DNA from: Caldilineaceae bacterium
GTDB lineage: Bacteria > Chloroflexota > Anaerolineae > Caldilineales > Caldilineaceae
Direction: 5' to 3'
NCBI GenBank assembly: GCA_018003515.1
Contig: JAGNDO010000034.1
Coordinates: 1 to 49,801 of the forward strand
DNA: 49,801 bases
Under the pieces are notes generated by a model, which searched no databases, was not told where the DNA came from, and saw nothing but the letters and a program-made list of their open reading frames with translations. The position numbers and the translations under genes were made by a program. Positions 10,798-19,692 of the stretch are shown one piece after another; the stretch's first letter is position 1, and the number at the start of each line of letters is the position of its first letter.

Positions 10798-12141
10798 ATG
10801 AACGACCGTCATTATCCTGATGGGCATATCTTTTATCGACGCATGGGCCATCCCCACCCGGAGATTGTGCGGGGGGAGGGGGTCTATTTGTATGCGGCGG
10901 ATGGGCGGCGCTGGCTGGACGGCTCCGGCGGGCCGGTGCTGGTCAACATCGGCCACGGCGTGGAAGCGGTGGCCGACGCCATCGCCGCGCAGGCCCGGCA
11001 GGTGGCCTATCTGCACCCCACCATGTTCACCGCGCCGGTGATCGAGGCCTACGCCGCGGCCCTGGCTGAGGTTGTCCCCCTGGCCGACGCCAAATTCTAC
11101 TTCCTCACCAGCGGCTCCGAGGCCAACGAATCGGCCATCAAGTTCGCCCGGCATCTGCAAGTGGAGCGGGGCGAGACCGGGCGCACCAAAGTGATTGGCC
11201 GCTGGCACAGCTATCACGGCACCACCTTGGGCACGTTGGCCATCAGCGGACGCCCGTCCCTGCGCATCCTCTACACCGAGCAGTTCCGGGACATGCCCCA
11301 TATCGACCCGCCTTACTGCTATCGCTGCCCCCTCAAGTTGGAGTACCCCACCTGCGGCATCGCCTGCGCCCAGGAATTGGCCGAGGAGATCGTGCGGCAA
11401 GGGCCGGAGACCGTGGCCGCGTTCATCGCCGAGCCGGTTAGCGGCGCGTCTTTGGCTGCCGTCGTGCCGCCGCCCGAATATTGGCCCATGATCCGCCAGA
11501 TCTGCGACGAATTCGGCGTCCTGCTCATCGACGACGAAGTCATGGCCGGCTTTGGCCGCTCCGGTCATTGGGTGGCCATGACCGAACTGTGGGACGTGGA
11601 GCCGGACATCATCACCTTTGCCAAGGGCACCGCCGGGGGCAATTGGCCCCTCTCCATCATGGCCGTCAAGGGCGTGGACGCCGAGACCATCTTCCGGGCC
11701 AGGGGGGACTTTGCCCACGGCGGCACCTTCTCCCATCACGTGCTGGGCGCGGCCGCCGGGCTGGCCACCTTGGGCGTCTTGCAAGAGCAGGATCTGATTG
11801 CCGCCAGCCGGGAGAAGGGGGCCATCCTCAAGGCCAAGCTGGTCGCCGCCTTTGGGGAGCATCCCAACGTGGGGGACATCCGGGGCACAGGCCTCATGCT
11901 GGGCATGGAGTTCGTGGCGGATCGGGCGACGAAGGACCCTTTCCCCGCCGCCCGCAAGTTCGCCTACACCCTGGCGGATGAGGCGTTCGAGAGGGGACTG
12001 ATCGTCTATCCTAGTTCCGGGAATGTGGATGGAGCGCGCGGGGATATGATCATGATTGCTCCGCCGTTTGTGATTAGCGAGGGGGAGATGGATGAGTTGG
12101 TGGGGGTGTTGGGGGAGGCGTTGGGGGTGATGGTTGGTTGA
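10798..12141 (+). CDS. Class III aminotransferase
   Basis: 447 residues, typical length. PLP-binding Lys276 is in FAKGTAGGNWPLS. Other signs are TSGSEANESAIKFAR for the phosphate-binding loop, WHSYHGTTLG, and LLIDDEVMAGFGR with the Asp that contacts the PLP nitrogen. The family includes beta-alanine:pyruvate, taurine:pyruvate and 4-aminobutyrate aminotransferases; the substrate cannot be decided from motifs, but the M20 carbamoylase upstream makes beta-alanine a reasonable guess. AAAGGA lies before the ATG. The CHAT operon begins 210 bases downstream on the same strand. Confidence 0.9.
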   Translation: MNDRHYPDGHIFYRRMGHPHPEIVRGEGVYLYAADGRRWLDGSGGPVLVNIGHGVEAVADAIAAQARQVAYLHPTMFTAPVIEAYAAALAEVVPLADAKFYFLTSGSEANESAIKFARHLQVERGETGRTKVIGRWHSYHGTTLGTLAISGRPSLRILYTEQFRDMPHIDPPYCYRCPLKLEYPTCGIACAQELAEEIVRQGPETVAAFIAEPVSGASLAAVVPPPEYWPMIRQICDEFGVLLIDDEVMAGFGRSGHWVAMTELWDVEPDIITFAKGTAGGNWPLSIMAVKGVDAETIFRARGDFAHGGTFSHHVLGAAAGLATLGVLQEQDLIAASREKGAILKAKLVAAFGEHPNVGDIRGTGLMLGMEFVADRATKDPFPAARKFAYTLADEAFERGLIVYPSSGNVDGARGDMIMIAPPFVISEGEMDELVGVLGEALGVMVG

Positions 12142-12197
12142 TTTGTGGAGGCGAGATCGTCGTGTATGGTCCCGCCTCCCCACCTCCCGCATCCATG

Positions 12198-12206
12198 TGC
12201 TACAAT
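12198..12206 (+). promoter_or_regulatory. Candidate extended -10 promoter for the CHAT operon
   Basis: TGCTACAAT fits the extended -10 pattern TGnTATAAT with one mismatch in the hexamer. I see no good -35 upstream, as expected for this class. It lies about 150 bases before the start of the first CHAT gene. Confidence 0.35.
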
Positions 12207-12299
12207 TACCTATCGTCGTCGCCATTCTCAACTCCTCACCCCACGGAGGTGGCCCCGGTGTTCCATTCCTTTGCCAGCCGCAGTGCGTACCCGACCCAA

Positions 12300-12328
12300 T
12301 TGACAGTCACATCCAAGGTGACTGTCAA
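12300..12328 (+). promoter_or_regulatory. Leader hairpin/operator upstream of the first CHAT gene
   Basis: A perfect 11-bp inverted repeat TTGACAGTCAC / GTGACTGTCAA with a 7-base loop lies 24 bases before the ATG and 12 bases before the GGAGG ribosome site. As DNA it could bind a dimeric regulator; as RNA it would form a stable hairpin in the leader. It has no T-tract, so a terminator is less likely. Confidence 0.6.
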
Positions 12329-12352
12329 CTTCGCTACTCCCGGAGGTCGCTC

Positions 12353-15300
12353 ATGAGCTTTTTGCGTCGTTTGTTTAATCGCGGACCCAGCAAGAAAAAG
12401 CTGCTTGGCTGGCTCCTTGACTTCATCCGATCCGACACCTGGGATGCCTCGCAACGGATAGTGACCGCGCACCCGGAACTGCTGACCGACGAAGCCGACG
12501 ATCTGGCGGACCAACTTGCCGACAGTCTGATCGACAAGGACGCCCGCCGCACCATTCATGAACACCGGGATCTGTTGCGCCGCTGCCGGGCAGTGGGTGT
12601 GGAGCGGGCCTTTGACGAGAAGGTGCTACCGGCTGACCTGATGGTCCAAGCGGAGGAAGCGGGCTTAGCACCGGAGGAGTTGCTGGCTATGCAGCGGGCC
12701 GTGGCGGAGATGCTCCCGGACCTGCTGGCCGAACTGGCCGCCACGGGGGTACACATCACCTCCATGGAAGATCTGGAGCGAGCTCTGGCCGACCGCCCGG
12801 ACCTGCGTTATCGGCTCACGGCGGCGGTGGACGGGGGAAATCGAGATTCCTCTGTGCCGTCGGCCTTCCAAGCGGATGTACAGAATGCCCAGACCAATAT
12901 GCAGCGATTTAGTCAACTAGGTGAACGGGCCGCCCTGGATCAAGCTACTGATGCTTGGCAGCGTATTCTGGCCCACCGTGACTTCGGCGAGACTGCTAGC
13001 TATTTTCGTCTGGTCGTGTGGAATAATGCCGGCGGCAGCCTCTTGCACCGCTATCGAGCGATGGGTCGATTGCCCGATCTTAATCTGGCTCTGGCTCTGT
13101 TGCAGGAGGCGCTCGATCAAGCATCCCCTAGTTCCCCTCTTCTGTCTTCACTCCTTAATAACCTGGGTAACGGTCTGCGTTTCCGCTATGGTCGTACTGG
13201 CCAGGTGGAAGATCTAGAAGAAGCAATTCGGGTCACACAACAGGCAGTTTCCATAGCGACGGTGTGGTCACCTGATCAACCCATGTACCTGAATAATCTG
13301 GGCAACAGTCTGCGCGACCGCTTTGGTCACACGGGGTACGTGGAAGATCTAGAAGAAGCAATTCGGGTCATCCAACATGCCGTGGCCGAAGCGCCGAAAG
13401 GATCACCGGGATGGTTTGGTTTCCTCAATAATCTGGGTGCTAGCTTGAGCGATCGTTATGGCCGCACGGGGCGGGTGGAAGACCTAGACGAAGCGATTCT
13501 GATTCATCAACAGGTAGTGGCCGGGACGCAAGTCGGGTCGCCCGACCGACCCAGTTATCTCAATAATCTTGGTAATGGTCTACGCCATCGCTATGGCTAC
13601 ACAGGGCGGTTGGAAGATTTGGAAGAGGCGGTTCAGGCTGCTCAAGAGGCCGTGGCCGAGACGCCGGATGGGTCGCTTGATCGACCTATGTACCTCAGTA
13701 ATCTAGGCCTTACTCTGCATTATCGCTTTGACCGCGCAGGTCGTATGGAAGACCTAGAAGAAGCAATTTTGGTCACTCGACAGGCAGTGGCTGAAATGCC
13801 GGTGGGGTCGACTGAGCGGCCAAAATACTTTGCTAATCTGGGCCTCGGTCTGGTAGACCGTTATAGCCTCGTGAGGCAGATAGAAGACCTGGAAGAAGCT
13901 ATTCGAATCTTCCAATGGGTTGTCACTGAAACGTCAGATGGGCTCCCCGACCGGCCAAAGCACTTCAATAATCTGGGGATCGGTTTGAATAAGCGCTATC
14001 ATCGTACGGGACGAGTAGAAGACCTGCAAGACGCGATTCGGCTCTTCATGCGGGCCGTGGCTGAAACACCGCAGGGGGTACCCGACAGACCTAGACTCCT
14101 CATCAATTTGGGCACTTCTCTGCGTGACTGCTATGATCGAGCGGGGCGGCTAGAAGACCTGGAAGAAGCGATTCGAGTTTACCAGCGGGCCGTGGAAGAG
14201 ACGCCAGTGGGGTCGCCAGACTGGCCTTCAATCCTTACGAATCTGGGTGCAGGGCTTGGCGACCGTTATGGACGCACGGGACAGAAGGTGGACCTGGAAG
14301 GAGCGCGGGGCGCATATTATCGTGCTTGTGAATTGGGAAAAATCGCCTCTCAAGAGCGAACCCTGGGTACTGCTCGGAGTTGGGGTCGTTGGGCGGAGGA
14401 GCGAATTTCCTGGGACGAAGTGGTCCAAGCCGGCACCTACGGCCTGGGCGCCATCGATGCCCTCCTGGCCGGCCAGATTGCCCGCACAGCCCAGGAAAGC
14501 TGGCTAAAAGAGGCCCAGGGCCTCCACACCCGCACAGCCCACGCCCTGGCCCATCTTGACCGTTTGACCGAAGCTGTGGAAACCCTGGATCGAGGCCAGG
14601 CCCGGCTCATGGCCCAGGCGCTGGAGGAATCTCGATCCGACATTCAGGAGCGTCTGGAGGCCGCCGACCAGGGCCAGCGCTTTGTGGCGTTCAAGCAAAC
14701 GATTGAGCAGCGTGCAACCCTACTGACTCAAGCCGAGAATGCCGTCGGGGATGCGAAGCGGTTGGCCGCCATTAACACACAATTGCGGGCCAATCACGAC
14801 GCCCGTCTTGCCGCCATCGCCGCCATTCAGTCCGTCCCTGGCTGCGAAGATTTCTTTGCCGCCCCCAGCTTCGCCCATATCGCCCAGGCCGCGGCGGATG
14901 GTCCCCTGGTCTACCTGCTCATCACGCCCCAGGGTGGACTAGCCCTCATCGTTTCCGCCTCCGCGTCGCCCTCCGTCACCCCCGTTTGGTTGACCGATCT
15001 AAAAAACGAAACACTCAACGGACTCCTCATCGATCATTTCACCGCCTACAATGACTGGCGCACAGACCATCGGAACCCGGATGTCCACGCCCGTTGGATG
15101 ACCACCTTGGACGACACCTGCCGTCGCCTGTGGGATTTGGTAATGTCGCCCCTGGTCACCGCCCTGGCCGGGATGAATGCCAACCAAGCCACCCTGATCC
15201 CCACGGGACTGCTGGCCCTCCTCCCCCTGCATGCGGCTTGGCGACCGGATGCCCATGCGCCCACGGGCCGCCGCTATGCCCTGGACGACCTGGCTCTGGC

Positions 15301-16084
15301 CTATGCCCCGTCCGCCCTAGCCCTGGCCAAGGCCCGCGCCACCGCGGCCCAGGTTGGGGTGGCGCGCATGACCGGTGTGGTCGATCCGCAGCCCACCCAC
15401 GGCTCCGCCCTGCCCAACGCCCGGCGGGAGAGCGAGGCCGTGGCCCATCTCTTCCCCGGGGCGCGGCTGTTGACCCGGGCCGAGGCCAGCCGATCCGCCG
15501 CCCTCCACACCCTGGCCGAGACCGATGTGGCCCACTTCTCGTGCCACGGCATCTCCGACCCCGGCGCACCCCTGGAAAGCTGCCTGATCCTGGCCGACGA
15601 TGAACCCTTGACCGTGCGGGATCTCCTGGGCCTGCGTCTGTCCGGCGCACGGCTGGCCACCCTCTCCGCCTGCGAGACCGGGGTCATGGGCACCAAGCTG
15701 CCCGACGAGGTGGTGGCCTTGCCCACGGCTATGCTCCAGGCTGGGTTTGCCGGGGTGTGCGGATCTCTGTGGTCCGTGGCGGACATCAGCACGGCTATGC
15801 TCATGGTGCGCTTCTACCGTCTGTGGCGGGTGGATGGGCTGACCCCGGCCCAGTCCCTGCGCTCGGCTCAACAATGGGTGCGGGATACAACCAATGCGGA
15901 GAAGGCCGACTATTTCGCTACGTTTGTGCCCGAATTGAATGACCCTGACCTGGGCGGAATGAAAATGTCTGGCTCAGTCGGGGCCGAATTCTTCAGTGCC
16001 GCTTTGAGTGACCTGGCGGGTGTAGATGCCCGCAGTTTTGTCCATCCCTTCCATTGGGCCGCGTTTACGTTGACAGGAGTCTAA
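12353..16084 (+). CDS. TPR-repeat CHAT-domain (caspase-like) protease
   Basis: 1243 residues. Residues 1-265 are helical and lack a signal peptide; 268-661 are eight full and one partial TPR-like repeats of 45 residues, each with NLG...RYGRTG..EDLEEAI..YQ.AV; 662-860 are helical with coiled-coil character; the C-terminal CHAT domain holds the catalytic pair His1065 (HFSCHG) and Cys1107 (LSACETG). CHAT proteases are caspase relatives used in bacterial conflict and signalling, with the repeat region usually binding a trigger or partner. The ATG at 12353 follows GGAGG; the frame is open 219 bases upstream but without homology. A second CHAT gene starts 2 bases after the stop and has its ribosome site inside this gene, so both form an operon. 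The repeat-coding DNA is visibly less GC-rich than the CHAT part. Confidence 0.85.
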   Translation: MSFLRRLFNRGPSKKKLLGWLLDFIRSDTWDASQRIVTAHPELLTDEADDLADQLADSLIDKDARRTIHEHRDLLRRCRAVGVERAFDEKVLPADLMVQAEEAGLAPEELLAMQRAVAEMLPDLLAELAATGVHITSMEDLERALADRPDLRYRLTAAVDGGNRDSSVPSAFQADVQNAQTNMQRFSQLGERAALDQATDAWQRILAHRDFGETASYFRLVVWNNAGGSLLHRYRAMGRLPDLNLALALLQEALDQASPSSPLLSSLLNNLGNGLRFRYGRTGQVEDLEEAIRVTQQAVSIATVWSPDQPMYLNNLGNSLRDRFGHTGYVEDLEEAIRVIQHAVAEAPKGSPGWFGFLNNLGASLSDRYGRTGRVEDLDEAILIHQQVVAGTQVGSPDRPSYLNNLGNGLRHRYGYTGRLEDLEEAVQAAQEAVAETPDGSLDRPMYLSNLGLTLHYRFDRAGRMEDLEEAILVTRQAVAEMPVGSTERPKYFANLGLGLVDRYSLVRQIEDLEEAIRIFQWVVTETSDGLPDRPKHFNNLGIGLNKRYHRTGRVEDLQDAIRLFMRAVAETPQGVPDRPRLLINLGTSLRDCYDRAGRLEDLEEAIRVYQRAVEETPVGSPDWPSILTNLGAGLGDRYGRTGQKVDLEGARGAYYRACELGKIASQERTLGTARSWGRWAEERISWDEVVQAGTYGLGAIDALLAGQIARTAQESWLKEAQGLHTRTAHALAHLDRLTEAVETLDRGQARLMAQALEESRSDIQERLEAADQGQRFVAFKQTIEQRATLLTQAENAVGDAKRLAAINTQLRANHDARLAAIAAIQSVPGCEDFFAAPSFAHIAQAAADGPLVYLLITPQGGLALIVSASASPSVTPVWLTDLKNETLNGLLIDHFTAYNDWRTDHRNPDVHARWMTTLDDTCRRLWDLVMSPLVTALAGMNANQATLIPTGLLALLPLHAAWRPDAHAPTGRRYALDDLALAYAPSALALAKARATAAQVGVARMTGVVDPQPTHGSALPNARRESEAVAHLFPGARLLTRAEASRSAALHTLAETDVAHFSCHGISDPGAPLESCLILADDEPLTVRDLLGLRLSGARLATLSACETGVMGTKLPDEVVALPTAMLQAGFAGVCGSLWSVADISTAMLMVRFYRLWRVDGLTPAQSLRSAQQWVRDTTNAEKADYFATFVPELNDPDLGGMKMSGSVGAEFFSAALSDLAGVDARSFVHPFHWAAFTLTGV
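13154..14338 (+). repeat. Array of 135-bp (45-residue) direct repeats inside the TPR-CHAT gene
   Basis: Nine units, the last partial, in constant 135-bp spacing without insertions. Stretches such as GAAGATCTAGAAGAAGCAAT are identical in units 1 and 2, which points to recent duplication, while other units have drifted. Unit number could vary between strains. Confidence 0.8.
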
Positions 16085-16086
16085 TC

Positions 16087-17952
16087 ATGGATGAACTACA
16101 AGAATTGTTCGCTGCGTTAGATCGAATACGTCCAGAGTTGCCGGAATTGGTGGGTGCTGATGTGGATGTGGTCAATCAAGCGTTGGCGAGTTATCGAACC
16201 CAGTTGGACCAAGGCAGGCAGTCGCCGGTGATGGTGCGCGCCATGATCTTGAAGTATTTGCAGCGCTACCCGGCCCTGCTGCGCCGAGTGCAGCAGGAAT
16301 TGGCCGTTGCCAAAGGACTGATCTATCACGAGAGCGCCACGCGTGGTTTTGATCCTCGTGATCTGATGGCATCGGATGATGACTCTTTGAGTGCATCCCC
16401 AGCCGCTGCCGGAGATGATCCGCCATCCTCCGCCGCACAGCCCCCCGTCACCCGCTACACCGATATCACTTGCCCCCGCCGCGTATGGGTGGAGACGCCG
16501 CGCATCGTGGTCACCGTGCGCCTGACCGTGCGCCAAATGGCCGAGAGCGAGGCCAGCGCCGCCGTCACCGTGGTGGAAAATCTGCCCGTGTTGGTACGCA
16601 TTGACGCGCCGGGCTTTGGCGTACTGGACCAGCGGGAACAGTCCATGACCGTGCCGCCGGGCCGAGACAGCGAAACCCTCACCTTCTATCTGCGCCCCAG
16701 CCAGGTCGGCCACACCCATGTGGTGCTGGACTTCTTCCAGGCCGGTCATCCCGTAGGTACGGCCACGGTGGAGGTGGAAGTAACCGCCCACCAAGTAACC
16801 ATAGAGCCGGGATCCCCCAAGGCCTACCCCGTGCAGTCCGAGCCGGGGGTGGCCATGCCCGACCGTACCCTGGCCATCGGCTATGAGGCGACAACCGCCC
16901 GGCCTCAGCTCACCTTCAGCCTGTTCGAAAAAGGCGTGTGGAGCGAGGATTTTCAGCCCTTTCCCCTTTCACAACCCCTGGAACGCTACGCCGCCGGTCT
17001 CTATGACCGCCTGACCGGCCTGGCCAACCGAGCCACTCCCCAGCCCCACGCCGACCAGGCCAAGGAGGCCGAGCGGCTGATCCAGAGCATCGGCTTCAAG
17101 CTGTGGTCCGAAGTGCTGCCCGATGAACTGCGCCGCCGCTATCTGGCCGAGCGCACCGCGTGGGACGACCGCTCCTTCCTGATCCTGAGCGACGAACCCC
17201 ACATCCCCTGGGAACTGGTCTGGCCCTACGCCACCGGCGAAAACCCGGCCAACACCCAGCCCTGGTGCGCCAGCATGAACATGGCCCGCTGGCTGCGCCG
17301 AAACGCCAGCGGCGGGGCCAATCCCACCCTCACCGCCCGGCTGAACTGGCAGCGGTTGAGCTGTGTGGCCCCCACCACCACCAACCTCACCTTTGCCCAA
17401 AAAGAGCGCACCCTGCTCAAAGACCACATGCAGCGCTTCCAACTCCACGACCGCAGCCCGGCCCATCCCACCACGGCAGAGGTGGTGGGGGTGCTGGAAA
17501 CCGGCGACTACGACTGGCTCCACGCCGCCACCCACGGCAAATTCAAGGCCGGAGAGCAGGGCTGGGGTTCCTTCCTCTCCCTGAATGACAAGGACATCCT
17601 CACCCCGGATGACCTCTACGGCCCCATGATCGAGTACAATCTGCGCATCAATCGACCGGGCATCGTCTTCAACACCTGCGACAGTGGCCGCCAGGATTGG
17701 GGGCTGACCGGCGTGGGCGGCTGGGCCAACCGGCTGATCGGCTCCGGGGCCTCCCTCTTCCTGGCCGCCCAATGGTCCGTGACGGACAAACAGGCCCTCT
17801 CCTTCGCCAACCAATTCTACAAAAGCCTGGGCGACGGCGACCCCGCGGCCAAATCCGTGCGCACCGCCCGCCTCGCCGCCCGCCAGGCCGGAGACCCCAC
17901 CTGGCTGGCCTACTCGCTCTACGCCCATCCCAACGCCGTGGTGGGCGGGTGA
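16087..17952 (+). CDS. CHAT-domain protease with N-terminal helical and beta domains
   Basis: 621 residues. Residues 1-~95 are helical (MDELQELFAALDRIRPELPE onward), of the size of the death-fold-like effector-associated domains known from bacterial conflict proteins; ~96-128 are a Pro/Ala/Ser linker with Asp; ~130-245 form a probable beta-sandwich; ~246-621 hold the CHAT fold with His483 (HAATHGKFK) and Cys531 (FNTCDSGRQD). The motifs differ from the first CHAT protein but the His/Cys spacing is close (48 versus 42 residues). The start lies 2 bases after the upstream stop, with CAGGAG inside the upstream gene, so the two are coupled. The N-terminal domain may be the adaptor that joins partner proteins (inference). 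Confidence 0.8.
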   Translation: MDELQELFAALDRIRPELPELVGADVDVVNQALASYRTQLDQGRQSPVMVRAMILKYLQRYPALLRRVQQELAVAKGLIYHESATRGFDPRDLMASDDDSLSASPAAAGDDPPSSAAQPPVTRYTDITCPRRVWVETPRIVVTVRLTVRQMAESEASAAVTVVENLPVLVRIDAPGFGVLDQREQSMTVPPGRDSETLTFYLRPSQVGHTHVVLDFFQAGHPVGTATVEVEVTAHQVTIEPGSPKAYPVQSEPGVAMPDRTLAIGYEATTARPQLTFSLFEKGVWSEDFQPFPLSQPLERYAAGLYDRLTGLANRATPQPHADQAKEAERLIQSIGFKLWSEVLPDELRRRYLAERTAWDDRSFLILSDEPHIPWELVWPYATGENPANTQPWCASMNMARWLRRNASGGANPTLTARLNWQRLSCVAPTTTNLTFAQKERTLLKDHMQRFQLHDRSPAHPTTAEVVGVLETGDYDWLHAATHGKFKAGEQGWGSFLSLNDKDILTPDDLYGPMIEYNLRINRPGIVFNTCDSGRQDWGLTGVGGWANRLIGSGASLFLAAQWSVTDKQALSFANQFYKSLGDGDPAAKSVRTARLAARQAGDPTWLAYSLYAHPNAVVGG

Positions 17953-17954
17953 GG

Positions 17955-18035
17955 GATCCACGAATCCGCACGAATCTGCACGAATCTTTTTTTCAAAAAG
18001 GACGATTCGTGTGGATTCGTGCAGATTCGTGGATC
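17955..18035. repeat. Word hairpin of ATTCGTG type
   Basis: GATCCACGAATCCGCACGAA and following words pair with GATTCGTGTGGATTCGTGCA onward; 30 of 32 bases match. Each arm holds three ATTCGTGC words. It starts 2 bases after the stop of the second CHAT gene and could terminate that operon. The same words recur at 20692-20756. Confidence 0.8.
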
Positions 18036-18087
18036 GCAGGAAGCTCTGACCGTTGCGAAGTGGTGGCGAAGGACCGAGGGGAGCCGG

Positions 18088-18116
18088 TTGACAAGGGCCA
18101 TTTGTGACGCTATACT
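18088..18116 (+). promoter_or_regulatory. Near-consensus sigma-70 promoter of a toxin-antitoxin operon
   Basis: TTGACA at 18088-18093 and TATACT at 18111-18116 with the ideal 17-base spacer. Two AGGAACT direct repeats follow at 18124-18130 and 18142-18148, a plausible autoregulatory operator for the Phd-type antitoxin that starts at 18171. Confidence 0.8.
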
Positions 18117-18170
18117 GGGGTGGAGGAACTGAAGAACCTGTAGGAACTCTAGTCGTCAAGGAGGTTTCGG

Positions 18171-18545
18171 ATGGAACTGCTGCGTGTGGGCGCCGAAGAA
18201 TTTCGGCGCAAACTGAGCGATCTGCTCAACCGGGTGGGCTATGGCCAAGACCGGGTGATCGTCGAGCGTCACGGCTCTCCGGTGGCCGTGCTGGTGCCGT
18301 ATGAGGTCTATGCGGCGTTTGAAAAGTTCATGGACTCTCGGGGCGAATTGCATCTGCCAGAGGGATCATTGGAAGCCATCACCAGCCAATTCCGCGCCGA
18401 GATGGACTACGTCGGTGTGACCTACGATGATCTAAACGCAGGATTGCGGGAAGAACGACTGCGCACCCTGCGGGAATACTACCCCGAATTCTATCAGGAA
18501 CACCAAACGGAGCTGGAAAGCAATGCCGAACCCCAGCCTGCTTAG
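18171..18545 (+). CDS. Phd/YefM-family antitoxin
   Basis: 124 residues. The N-terminal ~55 residues follow the Phd/YefM fold (EFRRKLSDLLNRVGYG, then VIVERHGSPVAVLVPYEVY), which dimerises and binds the operator. The longer C-terminal part is acidic and helical and probably wraps the toxin. AAGGAGG lies before the ATG and a strong promoter lies upstream. It overlaps the PIN toxin gene by 23 bases. It stands inside the CHAT island, between the CHAT operon and the CHAT-NB-ARC gene. Confidence 0.85.
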   Translation: MELLRVGAEEFRRKLSDLLNRVGYGQDRVIVERHGSPVAVLVPYEVYAAFEKFMDSRGELHLPEGSLEAITSQFRAEMDYVGVTYDDLNAGLREERLRTLREYYPEFYQEHQTELESNAEPQPA

Positions 18546-18972
18546 GGTTTTTGTGGATGCCGATGTACTCTATCGAGCCACCAGCGCCTCCCATCAAGCC
18601 ACCGCCTCTTTGGCCGTGTTGCATTTGGGCCAAGCGACCGTACTCGAAGTGGTCACGGCTCGGTACACGTTGGAAGAGGCCCTGTGCAACCTGAACCAGC
18701 GCTCTCCAGCCTTGGCCATGGATCTGTTGAATCTTGCCAAGGAGTCCGTGGAGGTTGTGGAATCACCCCCGGCCTCTGTCATCAGTCGCTTTGTCGGGCA
18801 AGCCCACCCCAAAGACCTGCCCAACTTGGCGGCCGCGGTGCAGGCCGATGCCCACATGCTCTTGACTTTCAACGGCCGGGATTACTACCCGCCTCCAAAA
18901 TTGATCCGCGTCATGACTCCCGGCGATCTGGTTCTGCGGGTGCGGAACACGGTGGCGGGGCTGGCCGTGTAA
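18523..18972 (+). CDS. PIN-domain toxin
   Basis: 149 residues. Acidic residues of the PIN ribonuclease site are visible: Asp in RVFVDADVLY, Glu in YTLEEALCNL, Asp in HPKDLPNLAAAVQADA and the last one in LTFNGRDYY. PIN toxins cut RNA and are held inactive by the antitoxin. It belongs to the branch with a KDxPxLxAA motif rather than classic short VapC. The start overlaps the antitoxin gene, as is normal for such pairs. Confidence 0.8.
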   Translation: MPNPSLLRVFVDADVLYRATSASHQATASLAVLHLGQATVLEVVTARYTLEEALCNLNQRSPALAMDLLNLAKESVEVVESPPASVISRFVGQAHPKDLPNLAAAVQADAHMLLTFNGRDYYPPPKLIRVMTPGDLVLRVRNTVAGLAV

Positions 18973-19046
18973 CGTGCCCAGGGTCCTGGGCATCCAAATG
19001 ACGTGAAACGACGCACCTTTTACCCACCTATTTAGGAGAGAAAACC

Positions 19047-19454
19047 ATGACTGCACCTGTGAAATCAATGCTGGCCTTTCGGGTCAAGCTGGATGTGCCC
19101 TACGAAGAGGCCATCGCCAAAGTCACCGCCGAGCTAAAGAAAGAAGGCTTTGGCGTCCTGACCCAGATCGACATAAAAAAGACGCTCAACGAAAAGATCG
19201 GCGTGGACTTCCGCCGCTATGCGATTTTGGGGGCGTGTAATCCCAAATTGGCCCACGCCGCCCTCTCCGCAGACCTGGATGTGGGGATGCTTTTGCCCTG
19301 CAATGTGACCGTCTACGAAGACGGCGACGGCAGCCAGGTTTCCCTGATCGACCCCGTGGGCATGTTGGCCCCCGCCGGGTTGGGGGAATTGGCTGCGGTG
19401 GCGGAGGATGCTCAGGCGCGGCTGGGGCGCGTGGCCGCGGCGTTGGCGGGGTAA
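19047..19454 (+). CDS. DUF302-family protein
   Basis: 135 residues in one compact domain: a first strand SMLAFRVKLDVPYEEAIAKV, then LKKEGFGVLTQIDIKKTL, a YAILGACNPKLAHAAL helix and LLPCNVTVYEDGDGSQV. This is the DUF302 plan, for which I know no firm function. Two Cys lie in the core (GACNP, LLPCN). AGGAG lies 10 bases before the ATG. It is followed by inverted repeats and a terminator. Confidence 0.85.
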   Translation: MTAPVKSMLAFRVKLDVPYEEAIAKVTAELKKEGFGVLTQIDIKKTLNEKIGVDFRRYAILGACNPKLAHAALSADLDVGMLLPCNVTVYEDGDGSQVSLIDPVGMLAPAGLGELAAVAEDAQARLGRVAAALAG

Positions 19455-19456
19455 GA

Positions 19457-19510
19457 GCTTCCCGGAAGATTTTGCCGGTTCGGAGGGGTTGGGTTGAGCT
19501 TCCGGGAAGC
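19457..19510. repeat. Inverted repeat GCTTCCCGGAAG / CTTCCGGGAAGC
   Basis: Perfect 12-bp arms at 19457-19468 and 19499-19510, 30 bases apart. Each arm is itself nearly palindromic (TTCCNGGAA). It starts 3 bases after the DUF302 stop. Confidence 0.55.
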
Positions 19511-19530
19511 GGTTGATAAAGTTGCTTGTG

Positions 19531-19563
19531 AAGGCCCCATCGATCATGGATCGATGGGGCCTT
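19531..19563 (+). terminator. Intrinsic terminator after the DUF302 gene
   Basis: A perfect 15-bp stem AAGGCCCCATCGATC with its complement and a 3-base ATG loop. The T-tract is short (CTTTCC), so efficiency is uncertain. Confidence 0.7.
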
Positions 19564-19652
19564 TCCGCGTCTTCGACCTTCGCTGCAATTCGCGATAGAA
19601 TGAAGGCGAGCAAAAATGAATCCGCTCGATCTCGCCGATCTATGTCCACCCC

Positions 19653-19681
19653 TTCAATTTTCAATTTTCAATTTTCAATTC
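19653..19681. repeat. One-armed run of TTCAATTT words
   Basis: Four to five tandem TTTTCAA words, the same words as the hairpin at 7069-7166, but without a matching arm nearby. It ends just before the acetamidase gene. Confidence 0.6.
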
Positions 19682-19692
19682 AAAGGCCACCC

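Noticed and set aside
10768-12231. A 487-codon open frame on the minus strand
   Set aside because: It lies exactly antisense to the aminotransferase, whose motifs are clear; the predicted product is His/Gly/Pro-rich with no domain.
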